From positions 16,984-80,983 of the forward strand of contig JAJXWJ010000005.1 in assembly GCA_021781655.1 (NCBI GenBank): a stretch of 64,000 bases of DNA, written 5' to 3'. Below are positions 46,104 through 55,517 of this stretch, piece after piece. The notes under the pieces were generated by a model. That model saw nothing but the letters and a program-made list of their open reading frames with translations. It did no database searches and was not told the DNA's origin. Position 1 is the first letter of the stretch; every line of letters begins with the position of its first letter. Both the position numbers and the translations under genes were made by a program. The stretch is from Bacillota bacterium (lineage in GTDB: Bacteria > Bacillota > Clostridia > Clostridiales > Clostridiaceae).

Positions 46104-46679
46104 TTAAAAAAATTTTTCTAAAATAGAGCAATAGACAATTCCCAAAATTGCAGCTATTCCAGTTGCTAATATTGCAGGCAAAATAATTATTCCAGGATTC
46201 TCTGATCCAGCTGCTGCTCTTATTGACAAAACAGAAGTAGGTATTATTTGTATGCACGCTGCATTTAAAACTAAAAACTTTGCCATGTCATTTGTTGCTC
46301 TGCCTTTTACTTTATTTATCTTTTCCATCTCTATCATAGTTTTTATTCCAAAGGGAGTAGCTGCATTAGAAAGCCCCATCATATTAGAAGTCAAATTCAA
46401 AACCATTGGTTCCATCACATCATTATTTTTATATGTTTCCTTAAATACAATTTTTAATATTGGCTTCAGCATTTTGGATAATTTATCTGTAAGCCCCGCT
46501 TCCTTTGCTATTCTCATTACTCCACACCATAATGACAAAATTCCTACTAAAGAAATAATTAGATTTACTGTATCCGAAGCTGAACTTACTATTGATGTTG
46601 ACACTATGCTGCCTCTTCCTGTTATAACGCCAATTATAATGCCTGAAATCATTAATAAAAACCATATATAATTAATCAT
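46104..46679 (-). CDS. spmA: Spore maturation protein A
   Basis: SpmA is the membrane partner of SpmB, needed for full spore dehydration and heat resistance. The 191-residue protein begins MINYIWFLLM; the ATG at 46677-46679 has AGGGAG upstream, whereas the longer frame to 46736 does not. Its Gate domain shows TSNMMGLSNAATPFGIK. It forms an operon with spmB and indicates a spore former. Confidence 0.93.
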   Translation of the reverse strand: MINYIWFLLMISGIIIGVITGRGSIVSTSIVSSASDTVNLIISLVGILSLWCGVMRIAKEAGLTDKLSKMLKPILKIVFKETYKNNDVMEPMVLNLTSNMMGLSNAATPFGIKTMIEMEKINKVKGRATNDMAKFLVLNAACIQIIPTSVLSIRAAAGSENPGIIILPAILATGIAAILGIVYCSILEKFF

Positions 46680-46716
46680 ATTATCACTCCCTTTTTTATA
46701 GTAATATGTGCCTGGC

Positions 46717-46752
46717 CAAAAAAAAATAACCTTCATTTTTCCTATGAAGGCT
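46717..46752 (-). terminator. Terminator between the YCII-like gene and spmA
   Basis: On the minus strand GCCTTCAT pairs with ATGAAGG (46744-46750 / 46731-46737) and is followed by a run of nine T. It separates the YCII-like gene from spmAB. Confidence 0.8.
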
Positions 46753-46825
46753 AAACTTTTTTAATTTATATAAGCATAAAATATTTCAAAGTGAAATTAA
46801 GGATAATGTAGACACTTTTTCATCT

Positions 46826-47098
46826 CTATATGGTTTTAGGTATAATAACTACATCATATCTAATAAGTGCATCTTTAATCAATGGCTTTTCTTCTGTAAC
46901 TTGCTTAACTTCTTCTAAATTCTTTGCCTTAAAAACTATTGTTCCACCTTTTCTGCTATACACTCCGCTGCCAATCAAATATTTTGAACTGCTTATTTCG
47001 CCATTTCGTATTTTAGTATTGTTTCTTTCCTCATTTTTAAAACTTTCAATTTCATTAGTCCTGTAATTTATTCTTACAAAGAGATTATCACTTTCCAT
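46826..47098 (-). CDS. Small protein, possibly YCII-like
   Basis: The 90-residue protein ends in GTIVFKAKNLEEVKQVTEEK then PLIKDALIRYDVVIIP, a pattern close to YCII/YciI domains. The ATG at 47096-47098 has a GGAGGT site; an earlier frame start at 47152 does not. Family function is unclear, with a mild resemblance to dehalogenase-like folds. Confidence 0.6.
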   Translation of the reverse strand: MESDNLFVRINYRTNEIESFKNEERNNTKIRNGEISSSKYLIGSGVYSRKGGTIVFKAKNLEEVKQVTEEKPLIKDALIRYDVVIIPKTI

Positions 47099-47330
47099 TA
47101 TTATACCTCCATATTTCTCAAATCCTTTAATATAGTATATATTTAAAATCAAAATTTAGAACTCAAGCTTCCGAACATATGTTTGATTTAATTATAAAGA
47201 ACATCCGTTCGTTTGTCAATTATTTTATTACCATTCTAATATTTTATGTTATAATATATTTTGTATTATAATAAATATTAGGCTAACTACTAAAGTAGCT
47301 TCAGACTAATTTGTATGTATGGGGGCAAGA

Positions 47331-47570
47331 ATGATATTAACTGATATTATGAAATATGTAGAAAGTGAGTATAACGTAATAAACAATACTCCTTGTGAAA
47401 TATGTGGCGGAAGCTACGAAGCTGAAGAGTTAGAAATAGTAATAGTCGATGGTGAGCCTTTTGATGTTTGCCTTTGCTTTTGTTCAAAATGTGGACATGA
47501 AAAAGTTTTTGAATTTCCTGCTCCATTTGTTTTAAACGATAATTCAAATTACACAAGTAACTTAAATTGA
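47331..47570 (+). CDS. Small metal-binding (two CxxC) hypothetical protein
   Basis: The 79-residue protein has a CEIC pair and a CSKC pair, spaced like a small zinc ribbon. It may be a rubredoxin-like or zinc-binding protein. The ATG at 47331 has GGGGGC close upstream; an earlier ATG at 47319 is possible. Its neighbour 47613 lies 42 bp downstream. I do not recognise the family. Confidence 0.65.
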   Translation: MILTDIMKYVESEYNVINNTPCEICGGSYEAEELEIVIVDGEPFDVCLCFCSKCGHEKVFEFPAPFVLNDNSNYTSNLN

Positions 47571-47612
47571 AATCTATTTTTTAATTAAATGTAACTTTAG
47601 AAGGTGATACAA

Positions 47613-48128
47613 ATGAAAAACGTTTCTGATACAAGTTCTGTTACTCCTCTAAATTCCGATGTAATTGAAGAGAAAAAAAAATCTAAAAATATAATTACTA
47701 AAGTAGTAGCTTTTTTAATTATATTAGCTTTTTTAGGTTTTGTTGGATTTGAAGTATACAAAATACCTACTTCTACAGTAATTATAGACTTTAACTCTTC
47801 TATTACATTAAAAATAAACAGGTGGAATAAAGTTGTGGACGCTTATTCGTTAGATAACGATGGTATCACCTTAATTAACAAAACTAACCTTATTAACATG
47901 AACATAGATGATTGTCTAATTTTAATTATTAATAGTGCTGAAGCTAATAATTTTATTAAATCTCCAGTAACTAATCCCAATCAAACAGTAACTATATATA
48001 TTTCTGGCAGTTCTCTTTCCATTCCAAAATTTTATAAAGATGCGAAAGGTAAAAAGTACGATATAAGAATAAATGAAAATGGTACTGAAACCTTTGACAA
48101 TTATAGTCAAAATTTCAATACCAATTAA
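47613..48128 (+). CDS. Single-pass membrane protein of unknown function
   Basis: The 171-residue protein has a cytosolic N-terminus of about 25 residues, one transmembrane helix (IITKVVAFLIILAFLGFVGF), then an outer beta-rich domain of about 120 residues that includes NSSITLKINRWNKVVDAYS. This resembles the anti-sigma factor RsgI N-terminal (Rsgi_N) layout of clostridia. That is a guess, as no sigma gene is nearby. The start has GAAGGTGA upstream. Confidence 0.6.
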   Translation: MKNVSDTSSVTPLNSDVIEEKKKSKNIITKVVAFLIILAFLGFVGFEVYKIPTSTVIIDFNSSITLKINRWNKVVDAYSLDNDGITLINKTNLINMNIDDCLILIINSAEANNFIKSPVTNPNQTVTIYISGSSLSIPKFYKDAKGKKYDIRINENGTETFDNYSQNFNTN

Positions 48129-48131
48129 ATA

Positions 48132-49022
48132 TTAATAATTTGGATTTGTTATTCTAGTTTCAAAATCCGCTTCCGTCTGATTTGGTCCAATATATACACG
48201 ACTTAATTTAAAATTCCCATCAGTTTTATATGTCCATTTTCCATCTCTACTAAAGCCTAATAAATAGCCAGCCTTACTTGCTTCTTCTAAAGTGGTTTTA
48301 TTATAACTTCCAAATGGATATGATACATATTTAACCTTCTTATTTAATAAATTATCCAAATAACTTTTAGACTGCTCTAAATTTTTTAATTGATTATTGG
48401 CATCTAAAGTTGCAATTGGACTATTTACATATGTTCCACTCTCAATATCTATTCCGTTATTTTGTAGTTCCTTTAGCTGATCTGTTGTCAAATAATTATC
48501 TGTACCTACTAAACAAGCAACAGGAAATATTGTAGCTGTAAACCCATACTTCTTAAGTATTGGATATACATTGGTATAGTTATCCTCATATCCATCATCA
48601 AATGTTAATACCACTGACTTCTCTGGAACTGGCTTATTGTTAATTAAAAAATCATATAATTCATCTATCGTAAGTGTTGTATAATTATTATCCTTTAAAT
48701 ATTTCATTTGTTCATCAAAGCTACTAGTTGATATTTTTAATGTACTCTTAACTGAGGGCTCATTAGCATCATTTACACTATGATACATTATTACAGGAAC
48801 TCCTTGATCGTTATTTTTAGTTTTAACATTTTGACTGGAAATATTAGCACTGGTGGTATTATCAGTTGAATTATTTAGATTATCACTACTAACTTTTGTT
48901 TCAACTGAATTTTTGTTCCTTGCAAAAAATTTTCTGTCTAGGTTTAGAAAAACAGCATAAATTATTACAAGTAATAAAATTACTAAACTAATTACTATAA
49001 TCTTTTTCTCAATATTCTTCAT
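48132..49022 (-). CDS. Polysaccharide deacetylase homologue lacking zinc-site histidines
   Basis: The 296-residue protein has an N-terminal membrane anchor and a NodB-type fold: VPVIMYHSVND, the catalytic LTFDDGYEDN, and the YVSYPFGSYN segment. The second motif, usually SHTxxHP with two zinc-binding His, reads SGTYVNSPI here, so both His are missing. The enzyme may be inactive or use another metal site. It likely acted on cell-wall or exopolysaccharide N-acetyl groups outside the cell. It converges with the gene at 47613. Confidence 0.85.
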   Translation of the reverse strand: MKNIEKKIIVISLVILLLVIIYAVFLNLDRKFFARNKNSVETKVSSDNLNNSTDNTTSANISSQNVKTKNNDQGVPVIMYHSVNDANEPSVKSTLKISTSSFDEQMKYLKDNNYTTLTIDELYDFLINNKPVPEKSVVLTFDDGYEDNYTNVYPILKKYGFTATIFPVACLVGTDNYLTTDQLKELQNNGIDIESGTYVNSPIATLDANNQLKNLEQSKSYLDNLLNKKVKYVSYPFGSYNKTTLEEASKAGYLLGFSRDGKWTYKTDGNFKLSRVYIGPNQTEADFETRITNPNY

Positions 49023-49106
49023 AACTTTTCCTCTTTCTTAACAATTAGCTATCATTATATAATTTTATCAAAAATATATAATAATTTCTATACCATAATA
49101 ATAAAA

Positions 49107-49354
49107 TGTTGATAACCTGTTAGCAATATATCATTTTTTCTTATTACATGTGCATATATGTTTTCTTTTGTATTTTTTTATATATTTCTGACCTTCTTTC
49201 TAATAATAATTATTAACTTATTCACATTATCCACAATTTATCTGTTCATAACTTGTGAAATTAGTGTGTATTTTTTTTATACTACTAGTTAATACTAAAT
49301 ATAAGATTAATTATTGTAAAAACTATCCACACTCTGTTAATAACCTGTTGATAA
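49107..49354. promoter_or_regulatory. Cluster of DnaA-box-like sites
   Basis: A gene-free stretch (49023-49519) holds five matches to the DnaA box (TTATNCACA) or its near variants: TGTTGATAA at 49107-49115, TTATTCACA at 49218-49226, TTATCCACA at 49227-49235 directly next to it, CTATCCACA at 49323-49331, and TGTTGATAA at 49346-49354. This is more than expected by chance. No dnaA gene or oriC genes are present. Confidence 0.5.
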
Positions 49355-49519
49355 AAATAAATATATCAATAAACTTTTCTATTTTGTAATATTTTATATC
49401 CCCTTTCTTGAAAACGTTTTTAATTGTATATTTTTTCATTATTGTATTAACATTTGGACTAATTAATGATATTATATCAATATAATATGAATACCTTTTA
49501 TGAAAGGTCGGTGTATTTT

Positions 49520-49678
49520 ATGAGAGATAACATTGTATACGTAGATTTTAAAGCAAAGAAAATTACTAATAAGAATATGTCAATTTTAAGTTTAATGGAA
49601 AAGATAAAAAGTATGTTTATCAAAACTAAAACTCATAAAACTGTAAGTTTTTATGATGAAAGAAAACGTATTCAATAA
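49520..49678 (+). CDS. Small basic hypothetical protein
   Basis: The 52-residue protein starts MRDNIVYVDFKAKKI after GAAAGGTCGGTG. It is basic (MEKIKSMFIKTKTHKTVS) and has no membrane helix. A hairpin terminator follows the stop. I do not recognise it. Confidence 0.5.
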   Translation: MRDNIVYVDFKAKKITNKNMSILSLMEKIKSMFIKTKTHKTVSFYDERKRIQ

Positions 49679-49686
49679 TTTTCTTA

Positions 49687-49725
49687 AAACCGGGTATTTA
49701 TTACTCGGCCTTTTTATTTTATAAT
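49687..49725 (+). terminator. Terminator after the small basic protein gene
   Basis: CCGGGTA and TACTCGG form a short stem (near 49690-49709) and CCTTTTTATTTT follows. It separates this gene from ispF. Confidence 0.7.
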
Positions 49726-49759
49726 TAAAATAAAATTTATTAATGAAATGAGGATTTCA

Positions 49760-50227
49760 ATGCGAATAGGAATGGGGTACGATGTACACAAATTAGTTTC
49801 TAACAGACAATTAATATTAGGCGGGGTTAAAATTGAATATGAAAAAGGACTTTTAGGACACTCCGATGCCGATGTTTTACTGCATGCTATTATGGACAGT
49901 CTTTTAGGAGCTGCTAGTTTAGGGGATATAGGCTCTCATTTCCCAGATAGTGATGATAATTTTAGAGGAATAAGTAGCTTATTACTTTTGACGAAGGTGG
50001 GAAAATTAATACATGAAAATGGTTATACAATATGTAATATTGACTCTACCATTATTGCTCAAAATCCAAAAATGGCTCCACATATCGGTTTAATGAGAAC
50101 AAATATTGCCTCTGCACTTAGTATATCCGTAGATCAAATAAACATAAAAGCAACTACAGAGGAAGGCTTAGGCTTTACTGGGGCTGGAGAAGGTATATCT
50201 TCTCAAAGCATTTGCCTACTTAAATAG
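49760..50227 (+). CDS. ispF: 2-C-methyl-D-erythritol 2,4-cyclodiphosphate synthase
   Basis: IspF makes the cyclic diphosphate step of the MEP isoprenoid pathway. The 155-residue protein has the metal ligands D8/H10 (MGYDVH) and H42 (LGHSDADV), and the [11 protein letters not shown] region. The ATG at 49760, with GAGGAT upstream, starts the usual [10 protein letters not shown]; an ATG four codons earlier lacks a site. It is alone, without ispD. Confidence 0.95.
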   Translation: MRIGMGYDVHKLVSNRQLILGGVKIEYEKGLLGHSDADVLLHAIMDSLLGAASLGDIGSHFPDSDDNFRGISSLLLLTKVGKLIHENGYTICNIDSTIIAQNPKMAPHIGLMRTNIASALSISVDQINIKATTEEGLGFTGAGEGISSQSICLLK

Positions 50228-50229
50228 AA

Positions 50230-50257
50230 GTTGTCGCAATAGAAACATTGCGACAAC
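50230..50257. terminator. Bidirectional terminator, ispF / EAL gene
   Basis: GTTGTCGCAAT (50230-50240) and ATTGCGACAAC (50247-50257) form a perfect 11-bp stem between convergent genes, followed by CCCTTATTT. Confidence 0.82.
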
Positions 50258-50264
50258 CCCTTAT

Positions 50265-51476
50265 TTACATATTAATATAATCAGGATTAAAATCTATACA
50301 AAGAATAAAGTCCTTACCTTCTTTGTTTTCAAAAGTAGCTGAGATAGTAATGCAAAGATTCCCAGTTGCAAGAGATACATAAGGCTCTGTAATATATTTG
50401 TTTAAATTCATGTTGCTCAGGAAGTAGTAATATTTTTTAAGTGAATGGTCTGAACCCTTTTTAGCTGGCTGAAATATTAATGCTTTATGAGAACCAATAT
50501 TTTTATATTTGGTAACTGTATCGCTTATTTGAGTACCATTCTTATCTAAAATATAAATACATTCAAGTATTGAATAATCAATGATTGCTTTTTCAATTAT
50601 ATCAGTAAATCCTTCTTCCTTTGATGATGACAATTTGTCCAAAATTCTTGTTATTATAGCATCATAATCTTTATGAGAAGTTTCTTTTGCTTTTATACCT
50701 TCATACATATAATCTTTAAATTCTGTGGCTGTTTTATAGATTTTCTTCTCAATTTTTTGAATTTCTATAGACTGTACTGGAAGGGGCTCAGAAAAGACAG
50801 ATCCTTGAAGCATATCTGCACCTAATTCCATAACTACCATTGCTTCTGAGTTATTTTCAATATTTTCTACTACTATTAATGAACCAATCTTTTTTGATAG
50901 GTTTACTAATGATTTGAATATTTCCTGCTTATAGTAATCAAAAGATATTTCTTTTGTAATAGAACTATTTATTTTTATTATATCTGGTTCTACATAGGAT
51001 ATTCTGTCTAAATTTGAAAAACCAGAGCCTAAATCTTTTAATCCAATTAAAAATCCTCTGCTTCTATAATAATTAATAAACTTTTGCATAGCTTCTATAT
51101 CATCGATTTTGCTTTCAACAATTTCGAGAACTATGTTTCTTGGTTCGATTCCAAATTGATTTACTACATTTAGTAATATTCCTGAGCCTATATATTTATC
51201 AATTATAGAAATATCTATATCTAGAAATATAAGCAATTCTTTATTTTTATTGTATAAGCTTTTAAAGCTTTCTATAGATTTTTCTCTATAATTTCGGTCA
51301 CTTTCTATCAATTTTTCATCTTGAATTTCCCCAACCTTATACTCTAAACATTTTGCTTCAAATCCAATTACAGACTTCTTTATTACAGATACTATAGGTT
51401 CAAAGTTTACTTCAGAAGAATTTACTTTAAGCTCCTTATTATCTATACCTTTTAAATTCGTATTTTTAGTACCCAA
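50265..51476 (-). CDS. YkuI-like EAL-domain protein with degenerate active site
   Basis: The 403-residue protein is close in length to B. subtilis YkuI: an EAL domain followed by a C-terminal PAS/Cache-like domain (YkuI_C type). The EAL motif reads FEAKCLE, NIVLEIVES keeps one Glu pair, but the loop-6 DDFG reads KDLG and IKID reads IKIN. Metal-binding residues are therefore lost, so c-di-GMP hydrolysis is unlikely. It may bind c-di-GMP as an effector. No membrane helix is present. Confidence 0.85.
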   Translation of the reverse strand: MGTKNTNLKGIDNKELKVNSSEVNFEPIVSVIKKSVIGFEAKCLEYKVGEIQDEKLIESDRNYREKSIESFKSLYNKNKELLIFLDIDISIIDKYIGSGILLNVVNQFGIEPRNIVLEIVESKIDDIEAMQKFINYYRSRGFLIGLKDLGSGFSNLDRISYVEPDIIKINSSITKEISFDYYKQEIFKSLVNLSKKIGSLIVVENIENNSEAMVVMELGADMLQGSVFSEPLPVQSIEIQKIEKKIYKTATEFKDYMYEGIKAKETSHKDYDAIITRILDKLSSSKEEGFTDIIEKAIIDYSILECIYILDKNGTQISDTVTKYKNIGSHKALIFQPAKKGSDHSLKKYYYFLSNMNLNKYITEPYVSLATGNLCITISATFENKEGKDFILCIDFNPDYINM

Positions 51477-51631
51477 ATTTCAGCCCACCTTTCATTTATT
51501 TACTATATAATATTATTATATAGCACATTCATTTAAGTGCAAATATTATTTCTGCTTTTTCCTATTAATTTAAAATAATTATGAATTTGTTAAAAGGATA
51601 CCTTCTGATTAGAAGGCATCCTCGTAAAATG

Positions 51632-51850
51632 TTATTTAACCTCTAATTGTGTTATATTTTTGTCAGTTATACTTGCCGAAACAATGGCTTTTAAGTCACC
51701 ACTGCTTGTTGAAAAAATATTTTTACTAAGTATTGTATTCATCAATGTTGCCACTTCTTCTTTAGTAACATTATCCTTTACATTATTTACCCTCATTAAA
51801 GCTTTTTTACCTTGCTCAGTAGTAAAAGTCATTTCTAAAGTTTTTGCCAT
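51632..51850 (-). CDS. DUF2922 family protein
   Basis: The 72-residue protein begins MAKTLEMTFTTEQGKKALMR and matches DUF2922, a small Firmicutes family of unknown function. It is the downstream partner of a DUF1659 gene with a 21-bp gap, a pairing seen in many clostridia. No secretion signal is present. Confidence 0.85.
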   Translation of the reverse strand: MAKTLEMTFTTEQGKKALMRVNNVKDNVTKEEVATLMNTILSKNIFSTSSGDLKAIVSASITDKNITQLEVK

Positions 51851-51871
51851 TTTAATCCCCCCAAACTAAAA

Positions 51872-52093
51872 TTATTGATTAGTAATTAAGCTATCGTCAA
51901 TTCTAACTAAGCTTACAAGTGGATATGCATATAGTCCACTTATTTCAGAACCTACTGCAAAAATGTCATCATTGGTAGCTTCTGCCTTAACCTTTGTAAA
52001 TTTCTCATTTTTCAACTGGTCTACACCTTTAGTAGTTTGTCCAACTTTAAAGTTGATTTGTAATGTACTGCTTGTCACTGTTGCCTTTGCCAT
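51872..52093 (-). CDS. DUF1659 family protein
   Basis: The 73-residue protein begins MAKATVTSSTLQINFKVGQ and matches DUF1659. The ATG at 52091-52093 has AAAGGAGATG upstream; an ATG three codons before does not. It is the first gene of the pair with DUF2922. The function of both is unknown. Confidence 0.85.
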   Translation of the reverse strand: MAKATVTSSTLQINFKVGQTTKGVDQLKNEKFTKVKAEATNDDIFAVGSEISGLYAYPLVSLVRIDDSLITNQ

Positions 52094-52208
52094 AAATATC
52101 ATCTCCTTTCACTATAATTATATGCAATTCTCCAAAAAAGTTGACATACCTTATGTATTAATTTATCTTTAAATTAATACACTTTCATACACAAGGAGAT
52201 GATAAAAT

Positions 52209-52937
52209 ATGAAGAACATAAGAAGTCATATATTTTTAGGGGCATTTTTCATAACTATTTCAGTTATAATATACTCAATACAATACTTAATATTTCATGA
52301 TAGCCATAGTTCTTTCTTTTATTTCATGCAAGATTTAGCATTCATCCCTATTAATATGTTTTTAGTAACCATTGTTTTAGAACAATTACTAGCAAGACGA
52401 GAAAAAAACTCAAAGCTTGAAAAAATGAACATGGTTATAGGAGCATTTTTTAGCGAAGTTGGGACAGAATTAATCAATTATTGTTCTTTTTTCGACAAAA
52501 ATTATAAGGAAAATAGATTTACGATTGATATAGCTCAAAATTGGACAAGCGATGATTTTGAAAAAGTTGCTGCTTATGTTAAAACTCATAAATTCAATGT
52601 GGACAGCACTCTGTATTCCTTAAACGAATTTAAAATCTTTATATTAGGTAAGAGAGACTTTCTTTTAAGTCTTTTAGCAAATCCCATTCTTTTAGAACAC
52701 GATACTTTTACAGATTTACTATGGAGTATTTTTCACATAACTGATGAATTTTTAGTTCGAAAGCAATTATCTGGTTTATCTGAAACAGATTATGCTCATC
52801 TTTCTGGTGATATAGAGAGAGTCTATGGTCTTTTGGTTTTTGAGTGGATATATTATGTAAAACACATTAAAGAAAACTATCCATACCTATTTTCCCTATC
52901 TGTGAGAGAAAACCCCTTCATGAAACACTATATTTAA
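52209..52937 (+). CDS. Conserved membrane protein with two N-terminal helices
   Basis: The 242-residue protein has two membrane helices at about 7-28 and 40-60, then a cytosolic helical domain of about 170 residues with conserved-looking MVIGAFFSEVGTELINYCS and HLSGDIERVYGLLVFEW. It has a GGAGATGAT site. It converges with argF at a terminator. I know similar proteins in clostridia but no function. Confidence 0.7.
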   Translation: MKNIRSHIFLGAFFITISVIIYSIQYLIFHDSHSSFFYFMQDLAFIPINMFLVTIVLEQLLARREKNSKLEKMNMVIGAFFSEVGTELINYCSFFDKNYKENRFTIDIAQNWTSDDFEKVAAYVKTHKFNVDSTLYSLNEFKIFILGKRDFLLSLLANPILLEHDTFTDLLWSIFHITDEFLVRKQLSGLSETDYAHLSGDIERVYGLLVFEWIYYVKHIKENYPYLFSLSVRENPFMKHYI

Positions 52938-52940
52938 ACA

Positions 52941-52994
52941 TAAATAAAGCTGTGAGATTAGCAAACTTTTATACTATCTTCACAGCTTTATTTA
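52941..52994. terminator. Bidirectional terminator, membrane protein / argF
   Basis: TAAATAAAGCTGTGA (52941-52955) and its exact complement at 52980-52994 form a 15-bp stem around an AT-rich loop, between convergent genes. Confidence 0.85.
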
Positions 52995-52996
52995 TA

Positions 52997-53995
52997 TTAG
53001 TCAGCTAATGTAGCTACCATAACAGCCTTTATTGTATGCATCCTATTTTCTGCTTCATCAAAAACTATAGAATGTTCACTTTCAAAAACTTCATCTGTTA
53101 CTTCATAAGGCTCTATACCAAATTTATCATATACAGCTTTTGAATCTATTGTATTTAAATCGTGAAAAGATGGCAGACAATGCATAAACTTAACGTTTTT
53201 ATTATTTGTCTTTTTTATCATATCCATATTTATTTGATAAGGATATAATATGGAGAGCCTTTCCTTCCAAACTTCGTCAGGCTCTCCCATTGAAACCCAA
53301 ATATCGGTATATAAAACATCGGCATTTAATACAGCTTCATCTACATTATCTGTAATAGTAATTTTTGCTCCAGTTTCCTTAGCTACTTCATTACACTTAT
53401 CTACAAGTTCCTTTGTAGGGAATAATGACTTTGGTGCTGCAATTTTAAAGTTCATTCCCATTTTAGTAGCACCCATCATAAGTGCATTACACGTATTGTT
53501 TCTTCCATCTCCACAATACACTAATGTAACAGAACTAAGTGGCTTTTCAAAATGCTCTCTTATAGTTAAAAGATCCGCTAAAACTTGTGTTGGATGATCT
53601 TCATCTGTTAATCCATTCCAAACAGGTATATCAGCAAACTTTGCAAGCTCTTCAACGTTCTTTTGAGCAAAACCTCTATATTCGATTCCATGAAACATCC
53701 TTCCAAGCACTCTTGCTGTATCTTTTATTGATTCTTTATTTCCAATAGGTGTTCCTGTTGCACCCAAATAAGTTACATGAGCTCCTTGATCGTATGCTGC
53801 AACTTCAAAGGAACATCTTGTTCTTGTTGAATCTTTTTCAAAGAGCAAAGCTATATTTTTTCCCCTTAGTTTTTTTTCTTCTGTACCTGAATACTTTTGT
53901 TTTTTCAAATCTGCTGCTAATTTTAATAGATAATCTACTTCTTCAGAAGAGAAATCCATTATGGTCAGCAAATTTCTATTTTTTAAATTTACCAT
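52997..53995 (-). CDS. argF: Ornithine carbamoyltransferase
   Basis: The 332-residue enzyme makes citrulline from ornithine and carbamoyl phosphate. It has the carbamoyl-phosphate loop [14 protein letters not shown] and the ornithine-side HCLPSFHD. The ATG at 53993-53995 follows GAGGTGG. No other arginine or arc genes are adjacent, so an anabolic (argF) or catabolic (arcB) role is undecided from context. Confidence 0.93.
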   Translation of the reverse strand: MVNLKNRNLLTIMDFSSEEVDYLLKLAADLKKQKYSGTEEKKLRGKNIALLFEKDSTRTRCSFEVAAYDQGAHVTYLGATGTPIGNKESIKDTARVLGRMFHGIEYRGFAQKNVEELAKFADIPVWNGLTDEDHPTQVLADLLTIREHFEKPLSSVTLVYCGDGRNNTCNALMMGATKMGMNFKIAAPKSLFPTKELVDKCNEVAKETGAKITITDNVDEAVLNADVLYTDIWVSMGEPDEVWKERLSILYPYQINMDMIKKTNNKNVKFMHCLPSFHDLNTIDSKAVYDKFGIEPYEVTDEVFESEHSIVFDEAENRMHTIKAVMVATLAD

Positions 53996-54068
53996 TATAT
54001 CCACCTCATAAATTAAATATTTATACATATAATAGTATAATTATACTACACTCTTATTTAATTTTCAA

Positions 54069-54695
54069 TCAAAATTCAACTCCAAACGTCTTAAGTTCTT
54101 TAGCCGCTTTCTTAACATCATCATTATTAAGAATAGCAGATATTACAGAAATACCATTAGCTCCTGTTTTAATTACGTCCTCAGAATTATTTTTATTCAC
54201 CCCGCCAATAGCAACAGAAGGAATATTAACACTGTGAACTATTGTCTTTAATCCCTCTAATCCTATTGGCTTATCTATATCTTTTTTAGTTCCAGTAAAA
54301 AATACTGCTCCAATTCCAATATAATCAGCCCCATCTTTCTCCGCTTCTTTTGCCTCTGCAACATTTCCAGCAGAAATACCAATTATTTTATTTTTCCCAA
54401 TAATTTTTCTGGCAATTTTAAGTGGCATATCATCTTGTCCAAGATGAACGCCATCAGCATCCACTGCTAGTGCTATATCTATTCTATCATTTATAATCAA
54501 TGGAATTTTATATTTATCTGTTACTTCCTTTACTTCAAGAGCTATATTATAAAACTGTTTAGTCGATAATTCTTTTTCTCTTACTTGAACAATTGTTACC
54601 CCTCCAAGTATAGCTTCCTCAACTACTTCACTTAGCTTTCTCCCTCTTAGAAAGCTTCTATCTGTTACTAAATATAAACTGTAATCTATCTGCAT
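54069..54695 (-). CDS. thiE: Thiamine-phosphate synthase
   Basis: ThiE joins HMP-pyrophosphate and thiazole phosphate. The 208-residue TIM barrel has LVTDRSFL, the phosphate-binding [18 protein letters not shown], and IGGVNKNN. The start at 54693-54695 follows AAGGAG at 9 bp, whereas the ATG three codons earlier sits on the site itself. It is the last gene of the thi operon. Confidence 0.95.
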   Translation of the reverse strand: MQIDYSLYLVTDRSFLRGRKLSEVVEEAILGGVTIVQVREKELSTKQFYNIALEVKEVTDKYKIPLIINDRIDIALAVDADGVHLGQDDMPLKIARKIIGKNKIIGISAGNVAEAKEAEKDGADYIGIGAVFFTGTKKDIDKPIGLEGLKTIVHSVNIPSVAIGGVNKNNSEDVIKTGANGISVISAILNNDDVKKAAKELKTFGVEF

Positions 54696-54716
54696 ACCTT
54701 TCATCTCCTTAAATTA

Positions 54717-55517
54717 TTACGAGCTAAATTCAATCCTTGCCTTCTCACTTATTTCCTTCTCATCAATCAAGTAAATTGAATCCATCAGCTTAACTCTAAA
54801 GCTTCCTGGAAGTTTTGCTTCTTCGTATGCCTTTTCTCCTGCTATTCCCATAGCTGTAACTGCTGCAACTGTAGCTATAAACTTGTCATCATATGCACCG
54901 ACCGCTGCTGCACATAAGGCTCCAACCATACAACCTGCTCCTGTAACTTTAGTTAACATTTCAACACCATTATATATAATTGCTACTCTTTTTCCATCAG
55001 TAACTACATCTTTTTCACCAGTAGCTGCTACTATACACTTAAATTTTTTTGCTAATGCCTTTGCTGCTTCCACTAACCCATTCCCATCATCAACAGAATC
55101 TACTCCTCTAACCTCGGCATTAACTCCAGCTAAAAATTTAATTTCTCCTCCATTTCCTTTTATTACATCTATTTTACCAAGGAGAGCTATTTTTTCTATT
55201 ACCTCTACTTTTCTTTTAATAGCACCACATCCAACTGGGTCAACTACTAATGATACATTATTTTCCTTTGCTGAAATTGCTGCCATCACCGCTGCTGCTT
55301 CTTGTTCCTTAGTAAGAGTACCAGTATTTATGTATACTCCGTTAGAAATTTGTGCAAAATCATAACTTTCATCGTATGCCTCAACCATAGCTGGAGATGC
55401 ACCAAAGGATAAGAGTATATTAGCACAATCATTAATTGTAACATAGTTTGTTATCGCCTGTACCAATGGTACCTTTGCCCTAATTTCTGTTATTACCTTT
55501 GAAACTTCATTACACAT
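54717..55517 (-). CDS. thiM: Hydroxyethylthiazole kinase
   Basis: ThiM phosphorylates salvaged hydroxyethylthiazole. The 266-residue kinase has DPVGCGA, VIKGNGGEI and the ATP-site GAGCMVGAL. It overlaps cytX by 8 bp and starts after AGGGGG. With thiD and cytX it marks a salvage-type thiamine operon, as no thiC or thiG is present. Confidence 0.95.
   Translation of the reverse strand: MCNEVSKVITEIRAKVPLVQAITNYVTINDCANILLSFGASPAMVEAYDESYDFAQISNGVYINTGTLTKEQEAAAVMAAISAKENNVSLVVDPVGCGAIKRKVEVIEKIALLGKIDVIKGNGGEIKFLAGVNAEVRGVDSVDDGNGLVEAAKALAKKFKCIVAATGEKDVVTDGKRVAIIYNGVEMLTKVTGAGCMVGALCAAAVGAYDDKFIATVAAVTAMGIAGEKAYEEAKLPGSFRVKLMDSIYLIDEKEISEKARIEFSS

Noticed and set aside
46092..46257. N-terminal extension of SpmB
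   Set aside because: It overlaps spmA out of frame and has no ribosome site; the internal ATG gives the usual length.
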